The position numbers and the translations under genes are program-made. A model generated the notes under the pieces. The model was not told the DNA's origin and made no database searches. It saw only the letters and a program-made list of their open reading frames with translations. From positions 7,044,501 to 7,108,500 of the forward strand of contig CATIUR010000002.1 of NCBI GenBank assembly GCA_949592205.1: 64,000 nucleotides of DNA, in the 5' to 3' direction. The first letter of the stretch is position 1. Every line of letters starts with the position of its first letter. The stretch comes from Helichrysum umbraculigerum. Lineage: Eukaryota > Streptophyta > Magnoliopsida > Asterales > Asteraceae. Positions 22,115 to 32,902 of the stretch are shown piece by piece.

Positions 22115-22418
22115 TCCTGTGGCAGAGTGTAAGTAAGACGAGGCGAATATATGTAAGTATATAATATCCAGCCTAGTGTCTAGCACATATCAAGTAATGG
22201 TCCGGTTCTCTCGTGGTCAGAGTCAACTAACGTATCCCCGTTCAACATAATCGTTTCAGACCTTACATCATCTTTCCTTAATTGTACATAGTTGATCAGG
22301 CTATGTTAAATTAAAGTCGTATGCTGTAGTTCCTGAACCAGTCATGCCTAATAAAGAAATACTGCCTAACGGTCATAGTCTAGGCCCACTAAATGCAACC
22401 TAGTTCACTATAACCTTA

Positions 22419-22431
22419 GGCTCTGATACCA
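22419..22431 (-). other. Element B primer binding site
   Basis: TGGTATCAGAGCC on the minus strand, 3 nt from the LTR edge: initiator-Met tRNA type. Confidence 0.88.
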
Positions 22432-22434
22432 ATC

Positions 22435-24949
22435 TGTAACACCCCCGAAATTCACTGTTTTGCGGAAGCATAGTTTTGGGGTGTTACTAATCAAATATCA
22501 CAGCACAAAGATAAAGTAAACGACATCTATATGCAACGTTTGTAAATTAGTTACATTCCATAGATATAATGTTTGAAAACTTAGTGTTTTCGTATACAAA
22601 ATGTAATTTCCCTAGAGTCCACGCGTGTAGCGGGAGATTCTATTACATAATCAAAATATACAAAGATAATGTTAAGAATCTCCGTTAATGCAGTTGTGTT
22701 GAAATCATGCGACTCTAGCTAAAATCCTGGAGTAATCCTACTCCATCCGGGTACCTGAGAAAACATGCTAAAAAGTGTCAACCAAAAGGTTGGTGAATCT
22801 CACAGGTTTGTAAGTAATATCAGATTTGAACACGAGATTTCATCAGTAATGCCCATAGGCGTAAAATCAGCCATTGCAATCCAGCAATCGTAAAATCAGT
22901 ATTTGCAATCCAGCAAATGTAAATAAGTAAGTTTATACCGTTGCCATGAGGCTCATAATCGAAGCTTAAACCGTAAGTAATAAGTTTGCTCCCGTGACAT
23001 GCTCGTAATTGAGCAAGCATCAGTAACGAATAAGTTGTCACCCGTTTATACGTGTAAATCGGTACGTGGCAGCGCTACTGCCCCGGGTGGGGAGGGTCAT
23101 TTCCCTAATGGATCCATTAACTACTGTTCGCGCTTAAGTCCATAACTAACGATATATGATGGAGAGACTTCTGTAAATAGTAAACAACTCATGCAATTCC
23201 GTTTGGTATAGTAAACAGTTTAGTACTTGTGTTCAAGAAAAATTAGTAGCATGTATCTCCCCCAATAAGATAAAACAGTAAAAGTGGGGCCGTAAGACTC
23301 ACCTGAGTCTTGAAATAAGCTGTAGCAAATAGCAAGAAGTAATTATAGCAAGTAGGTTCTCCGAACCCGTAACCTTCAAATGCCTAATCATATGAAGTTA
23401 TGTAAGTATGCGTCTCATGAGACGTTTCGTTTAGTTGTACACAACTAGTATATCCAGTGTTTATCCGTATGTTTGTAATTGTTCGTTTGTTAGAAAACAT
23501 GTTTGGCCCATTGGTGACGGTTTGTATTAGTAATAGCTAAAGTATTATCATTGCGTTTGAAACATTTTGTACTGAAACGACGGGGGTCCGGGGGCAGCGC
23601 CCCTGGTTGCGGGGTTCCAAGGGGTGGCAACCCCTTGGCGGGGTCCAAGGGGCAGAGCCCCTGGTCGGGGTCGAGCTGCCGAGTCAGCTCGGAGAGAAAA
23701 ATGCACTTTTTCTACATTGTTTTAGTGAAATCCCTTTAAAATTTTCTAAGTTTTTCTGTTTTCTGCGACATAATTTGCGACACAAAAGTTGGTCATGCGA
23801 CACAAGGATTGTGTCGCATAAAAGTGCGACACAAGGATTGTGTCGCATAAAAGTGCGACACAAGAGCTCTGCGACACAGTGGTTGTGTCGCAAAAGCTTG
23901 CGATGCTAATTTAATAGCGACATAAGGGTTGTGTCGCATAAAAGTGCGACACAAGAGTGCGACATAACGTACGACACAAAATACGACACTAAACGGTTTA
24001 TGCGACATAGCATGCGACACAAACGTTGTGTCGCAAAGATGAACATCAGCCCAGAAACTTTCGGGTTTCGTGATTTTCCGACCAAAAACGCAAATCTAAC
24101 CCATATTTGAGCTATAAAATCGTGTTTTCTTCTTGTATTAGGTTATAACTATGTTGTGTACACATCAAAACATCAAAACATTACACCAAATTGAATAGAT
24201 CTAAGATTTTAGAAAATTCTTACTTTTGCAAATCGAGCTAGATGGAGGATGAAATGATGAAAACGATCTTGATATTCTTGCTCCACTCGAGATGGTGATT
24301 CCGAATATGTAATTTTCGTGGGTCGGTTTGTATTCCGAAAATTTGGTGTGGATTTGAGTTGAGAGAATTTGGAGGTGTAGATGGTTTGGAAATAATGAAA
24401 ATGAAAGGAAGAAGTGGGTGTGGGGGTGGGTTGGCTGATCCAAGAGACAAGGGAGGGGAAAACATCCCTCAAAACACGGTATTTACTCCGTGTCCTAATC
24501 GTTTATTCACTAGTTTTTATTATTTAGCCAACGTTTATATTTTTAAAATGTAACTAGAATATTTAAATAAAATGTCTTGAAATTAATAATAAAAACATTT
24601 GTCGCAATATTTAAATTATTAATTTGCGCTTATTACGTTTTGTTGCGTTAGTTAAAGTGTCGTCGCGATAATATATAAATAATGCTCGTTCGATTGCGTA
24701 TTTTTATATAACAAAATACGTTCTCATTATTTAAGTAAATTTCTGTCACCAACGTCCAAATAAACTGTGTCGGACTCCGTCCGGTTAATTCGTACGATTC
24801 ATCCAAATCGCGTAAGTACACACATACATATATAAATCACCTTATATATATATACAAATAGAGCCTGTAATTAGTCCTATTACATACTAATTACAACTAG
24901 TTACAAACAATTAGGCATAATTAATTACCCTAATTATGCAGGTGTTACA
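22435..24949 (-). mobile_element. Element B 5' LTR (2515 bp)
   Basis: From TGTAACACCCCCGAAATTC to GCAGGTGTTACA. At its right edge A's LTR resumes with TACTTTGG (24950), equal to 13051 in A's other LTR. B's left side, including its 3' LTR, pol and the other target duplication, is gone. It contains the CAG|GTGAGT site (23303/23302), a GC-rich patch with (G)GGGTCC words (23580-23680), an inverted-repeat cluster (23765-24035), and a GTAAG donor-like site at 24223. Confidence 0.92.
23765..24035 (-). repeat. Cluster of GCGACACAA/TTGTGTCGC inverted repeats in LTR B
   Basis: Repeated hairpins with arms TGCGACACAA and TTGTGTCGCA around 3-nt loops, for example GGA at 23806-23828 and again about 30 bp on, plus partial arms with TGCGACATA variants. 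LTR E carries the same arm sequence with other loops. Confidence 0.9.
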
Positions 24950-26443
24950 TACTTTGGTTAATGATTATGTTTTGAGTTTGTGAAAATGGATACGGCACGT
25001 TGGTTTTTGATTGAAATAGAAGTCTCGAGAACATAACTATGTTTGTTTCATATACATGAAGTTTTGTTTTGAAAACGTATCGTATTGGATATAAATAATT
25101 TAGGTTCGTATTATTAAAATACATTGTGAAATTATTTATAATTATCAATCTTTTAAACGTCTCTTGATTGAGTACTTAGTAAGAATAGCGACGTGAAAAC
25201 ATTTGGTTTAAGTCATGAGTTAAAACAGCTGGGCTGGTCTGCAAGGAGTACCCGCCGGGTACCCTACTTACCCGCCGGGTAAACTGGTTTGTTCAGAGGA
25301 CGCGCCGGGTACTACTTGTACGCACCGGGTCCAACAAATATAGATTAGAACGCGCCGGGTACACTAGTACGCGCCGGGTTCTAAGGGTTTTTAAAAGGAC
25401 GCGCCGGGTCCTTGGGGACGCGCCGCGTGGATCATAATTTTCAAGAGTACCCGCCGGGTAACGAGGTTCGGCCAGAGTCTGTTCGTTCTAAAATCATATC
25501 CAAACCCGAAATCAAACCAAATTTTAACCAACAATCAATCATCCTAACCTTATTACATGATAATCTAAGTAATTTAAACATGAAATTTCAAGGTAAAAGT
25601 TAACGATTTCTTACAATGATTTTTAGGACGAAAACGATGGTGATGCACGGATGATGATGATGATCCAACTTGATGATCACGATGATGATGATGATTATGT
25701 TGTTGTTGATTGTTATTGTTGGTGTTGTTTTGATTTTTGAATTGAGAGAGAGAGCCGAGAGAGTGGAGTGAGATTGAAAATGAAATGAAAACAAGGGTGC
25801 GTTTGGTATAGCCGGCTAACTCAATTATTTGAGTTAGTTGGCCTGATTTCGTAGTACAAAATACCCGTGTTTTTGTACCCGATCGAAAAGTAGTATAATA
25901 TTTTAAAACGATAATTTTCTAAAAATGATATCGTACGTATTTTCATTTGAAGTAGTTTATAAAAATACATTTAACGAGATATAAAATATATCTTTGTTTT
26001 ATGTTTGAGAGACGGATAGGATTTAATTGTTTTCGTCGCGTTTGAGTAAAATGGTATAAAACGAAATATGTTCTATTTTATCTGATGTAAATAATAATTA
26101 TTAATTTCAATAATAATTCATTATTTATATATAGTTTTGTCGTGGACGTTTGATTTGTACGATACGAGATACTTGATATATTATCAAAATAATATATAAT
26201 AATTATGAGGGTATTAAATAACAATTCCATGTTACTTAATTACTTGATTTTTACCAACGCCGTATAATTGAATCGGAATTCGGCCGATTTGAAAATGAAC
26301 GATTAAATCTAATCGAGTACTGATATATATATTCATCAATATATATTTTGATACATACAATTAGTCTAATACATAGCACTAACTACATGTATTACATAAT
26401 GATTAGGAACTAAAAACTAGTCCTAATTTTGACGGGTGTCACA
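24950..26443 (-). mobile_element. Chromovirus A 5' LTR, part 2
   Basis: Matches 13051-14568 with few changes: one palindrome unit missing near 25460, GTGAAGAGAGTGAG shortened to GTGGAGTGAG near 25765, and single substitutions. It ends GGGTGTCACA, followed by TSD CCTTA (26444-26448), where C's LTR resumes. Confidence 0.93.
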
Positions 26444-26448
26444 CCTTA

Positions 26449-28138
26449 GTACCCGGGCGGCTCCCCAAGATCACTTATCCAAACATATCCGTATGGCCAT
26501 ACCGGACGAGACCGATAGCTAGTGGTTATCATACTTATGTACAGTTCAGCACACACAACCAATGAAGTACATCCCTGTACCATTCACACAACAACCCACT
26601 AGCCCAACCAACAGTTCATCAACTAGTTGACCTCATTAACAACAATGCCCGAAGGCCACACAAAGCACATATATTCATATAACCAACATGTAGCAACTAA
26701 TCAACTCAATAATCAAGTCTACGTTTACCCATTGTAATCAAATGATTACAACTAAGCCAAACGGTGAGTTTTGAATCTACTCACCGATACCTTCGCCTTC
26801 ACTAACTCAGATTCCAGGAGCTACTTTATCTTTTGGATGATCTGAGATTCAACATCAAATAGAAGTTAGTAATCGTTAACGTCCAAATATAACTTATAAA
26901 AGATTTACCACATTTGGAACTCATTACTATAAACATCTAGATTATTAACTACTAATTATGCATATTTAATCATAATGCATCATATAATCATCACTTGTTA
27001 CTTATATCAACAATTAGATCACAATTGAAAAGATTGAAATCAAACACCCAGCAACATCATCAAGCCGCCGGCTTGGCCATGGAAGCCGCCGGCTTCCCAT
27101 GGCTAACCGCCGGGTCACTCCTATCACCCACCGGGTGAATTAAGTTTTTCATCAACAGCAACAACTTGAGTTTTAAAGCCTCTAGCATCCGCCGGTTAGG
27201 GTCATTGACCCACCGATTATGGGTCACAAGCCGCCGGCTTAGTGTGTGAAGCCGCCGGCTTCCCCAACCTATAACAGAAACCGCCGGCTAGGCTTATCAA
27301 GCCGCCGGCTTCTCTTCAGTTGCAGGTCTATCCCAGTTTTCTTAGAACACAAACCCGAAATCAAAAACACCAAATCACAATTTTGAGCCAAAAACACAGA
27401 AAACTCGACTTCTAAGGTTGTAACAACTTCATACAATACTTATCTAACATATATCAACTTCCATAACATCTAAAGATTCAAGATTACACCAAAAATTAGG
27501 AAATCAATTAGGTTTTTTTTCAACCATTTTCAATCAAAACTCATAAACATAAATTCGATGCATATCACTAGTTAAGAATCATCACCTAGTATCACATATC
27601 ACATATAATCACCGAATAACACCCATATCCTCATCAAATCATCAATTCTCATCAATTCTAACATTTGAGTTTAAAAGTAAATAACTCACTTACAATTAAT
27701 GGAAGAGCAAGATGGTAAGAGCTAGGTGATGATGATGATACAAGTAGAAGATCACACTTCACTCTCCTTTTGATGATTTAATCTTGAATTTAGTTTAGGT
27801 TTTAGGTTGGTTTCTTGAAATGGAATGAGAAAGAACAAAATTGGTAAAGTGACCACTAAATAAAGGTCGGCCTCTTTATGAGCCGACTTAACATTTTGGG
27901 TATTTTATACCCGCTCTAAATCTATTGCCTGGAACCTAAAAATCAACTACGAGAAATTTATTTTATTATACCGTCAACTTTAATAGATTAAAACAAGCAA
28001 CATTTCCTTATCCGCAATAAGTCCTGAAACTTAATTTACTAAGTTTCACAATTAAACAATTTATCACATATAAATTCTAATTCACTTAAATACGTAATTT
28101 AAATAGGAAAATACCAGGCTATCGGAGAGGATGTTACA
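26449..28138 (-). mobile_element. Chromovirus C 3' LTR, part 2
   Basis: Continues C's LTR from 11940 and ends GAGAGGATGTTACA at 28138. It matches 33339-35019 with about a dozen differences seen by eye, including an extra TCATCAATTC block near 27645. The palindrome cluster is at 27060-27312 (AAGCCGCCGGCTT at 27061 and 27083, again near 27228, 27248 and 27299, with one-sided relatives). A TATAAAA-type motif inside a GGGTA...TACCC inverted repeat lies at 27897-27915 (minus strand), and a GTAAG donor-like site near 27690. Confidence 0.92.
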
Positions 28139-28177
28139 AATCTCCCCTCCTTAAAGAGATTTCGTCCCCGAAATCTC
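28139..28177 (-). other. Element C polypurine tract and upstream hairpin
   Basis: On the minus strand AAGGAGGGGAGA (28141-28152) lies next to the 3' LTR. Just before it, arms GAGATTTCG/CGAAATCTC (28156-28164 and 28169-28177) enclose loop GGGA. The hairpin overlaps the last pol codons. Confidence 0.82.
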
Positions 28178-31177
28178 AGCCCCATCAAACAATCCAGGAT
28201 ATCTGGATTTCATTGACTCCTCGGTCTCCCAAGTTAGGTTGAAACCTAAACTATGTCTCCATTTTACTAACACCATAGGAATTTGTTTCTTCCTAAGTTT
28301 GGTAATCTTTCGGTCAACAATTTCAACTGGTTCCTCTATTAACTTCTGGGTTTGATCAACCTTTAAATCTTGCAATGGAATAATTTGCGACTTATCCTCC
28401 ACGTTGCACTTCCTCAAATAGCATACGTTAAACGTATCATGAATACCAGAGAGCTCTGAAGGAAGATCCAAAGCCATTGACTGATCATTTACAACTTGTC
28501 GAATTCTGAATGGACCAATATATCTTGGAGCTAGTTTCCCCCGTTTTCCGAATCTAATCACACCTTTCCACGGAGAAACTTTAAGATACACTAATTCACC
28601 TTCGGAAAATACAACCGGTCGTCTTTTAGGATCCGCATACCGTTTCTGTCTATCTCTTGCGGCTTTCAACTTCTCACGAGCAATAGCTACTTTATCAGCA
28701 GTTATTTGTACAATGTCGGGTCCGACAAACTGTTTCTCACCTGCCTCTAACCAACATGTGGGGGTACAACAATGACGACCATATAACATTTCATAGGGAG
28801 GCATTCCAATGCTTGAATGATAAGAGTTGTTATAAGCAAACTCGACCAACGGAAGATGTAAATCCCATGAACCTCCATATTCTAATACACACGCACGAAG
28901 CATATCCTCTAGAGTTTGAATCGTACGTTCTGACTGACCATCGGTCTGAGGATGATAAGTTGTGCTAAGGTTTACACGTGTACCCAACTCTTGTTGTAGA
29001 CTTTGCCAAAAACGAGAAGCAAAACGAGTATCTCTATCTGACACAATCGATAAGGGAATACCATGTCTGGAAACAATTTCGTTAACATACAATTGAGCCA
29101 GTTTAGTCAACGATGCTGTCTCACTCGTAGCAAGAAAATGCGCGCTTTTTGTCAATCGATCCACTATAACCCAAATCATATCATTGCCTCGAGCAGTACG
29201 GGGTAGCTTAGTTACAAAATCCATGGTTATATGATCCCACTTCCACTCAGGTATCTCCAACTGTTTTAGCGACCCATATGGTTTTTGATGTTCCGCCTTG
29301 ACCTGAGCACAAATATGACAAGATCCCACAAACTTTGCAATGTCGGTTTTCATCGTTGGCCACCAATACAACGGTTTCAAATCATTATACATTCGAGTAC
29401 TACCTGGATGAATAGACATTCGTGACTTATGAGCTTCATTCAAAATCAAATCTCGAATACCACCAATGGAAGGAATCCAAACACGAGACTGATAAGTCTT
29501 TAATCCCCTTGAATCATCAACTAACTCGTCCTTGCGTTTTAACATGATTTCAAATTTCAGATTCTGGTCTTTCAATGCTTCAAGTTGTACAACTTTAATA
29601 TGATCAATCAAATCCGAGGAAACATTCACTTTTAAATAGAAAGCTCGATCAGGAGTATTCTTTCGACTTAAAGCATCGGCGACCACATTAGCTTTGCCCG
29701 GATGGTATCTAATCTCACAGTCATAATCTTTTATCAATTCCAACCATCGTCTCTGCCGCATATTCAATTCTTTCTGGGAGAACACATACTGCAAACTCTT
29801 GTGATCGGTACAAACAACACATCGAGTCCCATATAAGTAATGTCTCCAAAGTTTTAGGGCAAATACAACTGCTGCGAGTTCTAAATCATGCGTAGGATAG
29901 TTCTTCTCATGTGGTTTCAACTGTCGAGAAGCATAAGCGATAACCCTATCCCTTTGCATTAAGACACAACCCAAACCTGAATATGAAGCGTCGCAATAAA
30001 CCACAAAGTCATCATTACCTTCTGGTAATGCTAAAATCGGTGTCTGACACAACGATTGTTTCAATGTCTGAAAAGCTTGCTCCTGTTGATCAGTCCACAC
30101 ATACTTCTCATCTTTACGAGTTAGTTTTGTTAATGGACCGGCTATCTTAGAGAAATCTTTGATAAATTTCCGATAATATCCCGCTAACCCAAGGAAACTC
30201 CTTATCTCAGAAACAGATTTCGGCACATTCCAATTCATCACCGCTGCAACTTTTGATGGATCCACTTTCACGCCATCTTTACAAATTATATGACCCAAAA
30301 ACTGAACTTCTCGAATCCAAAATTCACATTTGGAAAACTTTGCATACAACTGTTCCCGTCTCAATGTTTCAAGAACCAATCTCAAATGCGTGGCATGCTC
30401 AGTTTCAGATTTCGAATAAATAAGTATATCATCAATGAAAACAATCACAAATTTATCCAAGAATGGTCGACACACACGGTTCATCAAATCCATAAATACC
30501 GCTGGTGCATTTGTTAAACCAAAAGGCATAACCTGAAATTCATAATGTCCATACCTTGTTCGGAAAGCAGTTTTAGGTATATCTTGATCACGAACACGGA
30601 CTTGATGATAACCCGACCTCAAATCAATTTTTGAGTATACCGAAGAACCCTGTAACTGATCAAACAAATCATCTATTCTGGGCAATGGATATTTGTTCTT
30701 CACAGTCCTCTTATTTAATTCCCTATAATCAATACACATCCGCAATGACCCATCTTTCTTTTTCACGAACAACACTGGTGCACCCCACGGCGAGGAACTA
30801 GGTCTGATAAAACCTTTATCCAACAACTCCTGAATCTGATTCATCATTTCACGGATCTCTGAAGGAGCTAACCTATAAGGAGCTTTAGCAACCGGCGATG
30901 AGCCCGGAATTAGATCAATTATGTATTCTACTTCCCTAACTGGTGGTAACCCAGGCAATTCATCGGGAAACACTTCAGGGTAATCACAAACAACCGGAAC
31001 ATCCGAAATAGTTTTCTTTATTAATTTGGCATCGACTACATAGGCTAGGTATGACTCACAACCTTTTGACAATGACTTCCTAGCTTTCATCAAAGAAATC
31101 AAAGGAATAGTTACACCGTCCCGTTCTCCTCGAGCCACAACATATGACCCTTCGGAGATTGGGATCCTAACTAACTT
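28151..31177 (-). CDS. Chromovirus C pol: RT, RNase H, integrase, chromodomain
   Basis: Open for over 1000 codons, in the same frame as gag-protease upstream and separated from it only by TAG at 31178-31180; the ATG at 31138 is not a true start. Domains: RT (LRMCIDYRELNK, FIDDILIYSKSETEH), RNase H (VVYCDASYSGLGC, TDHKSLQYVF, DALSRK), integrase zinc finger (HKSRMSIHPGSTRMY, CHICAQVKAE), D,D,E core (TMDFVTKLPR, SDRDTRFASRF, DGQSERTIQTLED), the RYIGPF region and a chromodomain-like end (VLVKWRHSLGFNLTWETEE). Full family length with catalytic residues present; the one stop codon would cut it off in this copy. Confidence 0.95.
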   Translation of the reverse strand, partial: KLVRIPISEGSYVVARGERDGVTIPLISLMKARKSLSKGCESYLAYVVDAKLIKKTISDVPVVCDYPEVFPDELPGLPPVREVEYIIDLIPGSSPVAKAPYRLAPSEIREMMNQIQELLDKGFIRPSSSPWGAPVLFVKKKDGSLRMCIDYRELNKRTVKNKYPLPRIDDLFDQLQGSSVYSKIDLRSGYHQVRVRDQDIPKTAFRTRYGHYEFQVMPFGLTNAPAVFMDLMNRVCRPFLDKFVIVFIDDILIYSKSETEHATHLRLVLETLRREQLYAKFSKCEFWIREVQFLGHIICKDGVKVDPSKVAAVMNWNVPKSVSEIRSFLGLAGYYRKFIKDFSKIAGPLTKLTRKDEKYVWTDQQEQAFQTLKQSLCQTPILALPEGNDDFVVYCDASYSGLGCVLMQRDRVIAYASRQLKPHEKNYPTHDLELAAVVFALKLWRHYLYGTRCVVCTDHKSLQYVFSQKELNMRQRRWLELIKDYDCEIRYHPGKANVVADALSRKNTPDRAFYLKVNVSSDLIDHIKVVQLEALKDQNLKFEIMLKRKDELVDDSRGLKTYQSRVWIPSIGGIRDLILNEAHKSRMSIHPGSTRMYNDLKPLYWWPTMKTDIAKFVGSCHICAQVKAEHQKPYGSLKQLEIPEWKWDHITMDFVTKLPRTARGNDMIWVIVDRLTKSAHFLATSETASLTKLAQLYVNEIVSRHGIPLSIVSDRDTRFASRFWQSLQQELGTRVNLSTTYHPQTDGQSERTIQTLEDMLRACVLEYGGSWDLHLPLVEFAYNNSYHSSIGMPPYEMLYGRHCCTPTCWLEAGEKQFVGPDIVQITADKVAIAREKLKAARDRQKRYADPKRRPVVFSEGELVYLKVSPWKGVIRFGKRGKLAPRYIGPFRIRQVVNDQSMALDLPSELSGIHDTFNVCYLRKCNVEDKSQIIPLQDLKVDQTQKLIEEPVEIVDRKITKLRKKQIPMVLVKWRHSLGFNLTWETEESMKSRYPGLFDGAEISGTKSL

Positions 31178-32728
31178 CTAATGACAATCAATACTAGCCT
31201 TATTCTGACTCAACCAATCCATACCAATTATTACATCGAAACTAGGGATTGGCATCAACAAGAAGGAAATAGGAAAAACATGATCATCAATAGTAATGTT
31301 AACTCCAGTCACCGAGGTGGTAACAGGAACTAAATTACCACTAACTATTTCTACTTCTATAGGCTTTGTTATCACAGTAGGGGCTAATTTCAACTTATCA
31401 CAAAATTGCACAGAAATGAAAGTACAATTAGCACCCGAATCAAACAATACACGTGCAGGTACAGAGTTTATAAGAAATGTACCAGTGATAACATCTTCAG
31501 TATGTACAGCCTCATCAACCGTCATCTGAAAGGCCCTACTAGTTGCTGGAGGAGGGTTCTTTCTTTTCTGACCGGAAGATCCCGAACTCCCGACCGAACC
31601 CGACCCCGCCGACCTTGCCTTCGGACATTGACCAACCCTATGCCCTTCTTTCTTACAAGCACAACAAACAAAATTTGGATAACGGCAACTCTTTATCTCA
31701 TGACCCAATTCACCACACTTCATACATTTGTTTGTCTGAGCCGTACACGGACCATTATGCTGAGCCCTACACGAACTACACCAGTTGGAACTATTGGAAC
31801 TTCCCGAAGAACTACTTCTTCCAACAAATTTCTTACCACCCTGCCGATTCCCTTGCCACTTGGATTTATTCTTACCCGACGATTCAGTTCTTGCTCTAGA
31901 GAAACTTGTATCCTTTCCTTGCCATAATCGCAAACCTCTCAAATCACTATCGGCAGACCGCGCAAGGTTAAAAGCATGCGTTAAATCCCTGGCTAATCTC
32001 ACAACAGTACGGTAATTATCTGGTAAAGTATCCACGAATTGTTCGATTTGAGTTTTCTCATCCGGAACCCATTGTTGAACAAATCTAAGCTTATCCGTAA
32101 ACTGCGAAATCAATTCATCAATAGTCATGTCATCCTTTAATCGAAGATTCACAAACTCTCTTCGAATCCTAGCAATATCAAAATCCGAACAGTATTGGTT
32201 ACGAACAGCCTGATGAAATTGAGACCAGGTAATAGTTTCCTTTTGTTGTTGCGTCAAGTGTCCGGTAACAGAATCCCACCAAACCATAGCATCATCCTTC
32301 ATGCATTGAACCGCATACTTGACTTTAAGTTCCTCATCACAGCAAGTCACATCAAATTTGCGTTCCATATCTCTCAACCAATTTAACGTTACCGTAGGAT
32401 TTTTACTTCCCTGAAATTCCGGTGGTCGACTAGCCATAAAAGTTTTGTACGAACACTTCTTTTCTGATTGAGAGGATGAACTAGAACCAAAGGCCGGGGT
32501 TTGCTGAAATAACTGCCTAGTCGCAGCTTCCTCAGCTTTCCTCTTGAATTCCCTAAGGAATATTAACTCGTCTTCCATCTCATGAATATACTCATCTCGG
32601 TTAGATTGTTGTCCGGTTGGTTGAGAAGTACCATCATGATCGTGTTGCTCGGTATGAGTCTCAATTTGAGGAGCTACGATCCTGGAGGCATTGTTGGGGT
32701 TGGTGGTCGGTGGTTCGTTTTCTGCCAT
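31178..32728 (-). CDS. Chromovirus C gag and protease (516 aa, ends at premature TAG)
   Basis: ATG at 32728 (MAENEPPTTNP). Acidic disordered N terminus with a short helical stretch, gag core (CSYKTFMASRPPEFQG, LNWLRDMERKF, DDAMVWWDSVTG, QYCSDFDIARIRREF), a Ser/Gly-rich linker, two CCHC knuckles (CMKCGELGHEIKSC, CCACKKEGHRVGQC) and aspartic protease with D430-S-G (VLFDSGANCTFIS) and IIGMDWL. The frame ends at TAG 31178-31180 after IDCH, where Lys or Arg is expected (the next codons read KLVRIPI), so this is a late nonsense mutation in a single gag-pol frame, not a natural gag stop. Confidence 0.94.
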   Translation of the reverse strand: MAENEPPTTNPNNASRIVAPQIETHTEQHDHDGTSQPTGQQSNRDEYIHEMEDELIFLREFKRKAEEAATRQLFQQTPAFGSSSSSQSEKKCSYKTFMASRPPEFQGSKNPTVTLNWLRDMERKFDVTCCDEELKVKYAVQCMKDDAMVWWDSVTGHLTQQQKETITWSQFHQAVRNQYCSDFDIARIRREFVNLRLKDDMTIDELISQFTDKLRFVQQWVPDEKTQIEQFVDTLPDNYRTVVRLARDLTHAFNLARSADSDLRGLRLWQGKDTSFSRARTESSGKNKSKWQGNRQGGKKFVGRSSSSGSSNSSNWCSSCRAQHNGPCTAQTNKCMKCGELGHEIKSCRYPNFVCCACKKEGHRVGQCPKARSAGSGSVGSSGSSGQKRKNPPPATSRAFQMTVDEAVHTEDVITGTFLINSVPARVLFDSGANCTFISVQFCDKLKLAPTVITKPIEVEIVSGNLVPVTTSVTGVNITIDDHVFPISFLLMPIPSFDVIIGMDWLSQNKASIDCH

Positions 32729-32902
32729 TTCTGAAATTCAACACAACATTTGAACTTTTGTTAATCGTTAGCATCTAAATACTAACCACCGTCAACCAAT
32801 ACTAATCCTATACCCAAGAATGTTTGATATATCACGCTCCGATTTTGGGATTGATCATTCAACAATGAACAATTTACCCAAAACCTTGCTCTGATACCAA
32901 TT
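32729..32902 (-). other. Element C short leader and primer binding site
   Basis: PBS TGGTATCAGAGCAAGG (minus strand, 32884-32899), initiator-Met type, 3 nt from the LTR. The leader to gag is only about 160 bp, much shorter than in A or B. Confidence 0.85.
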
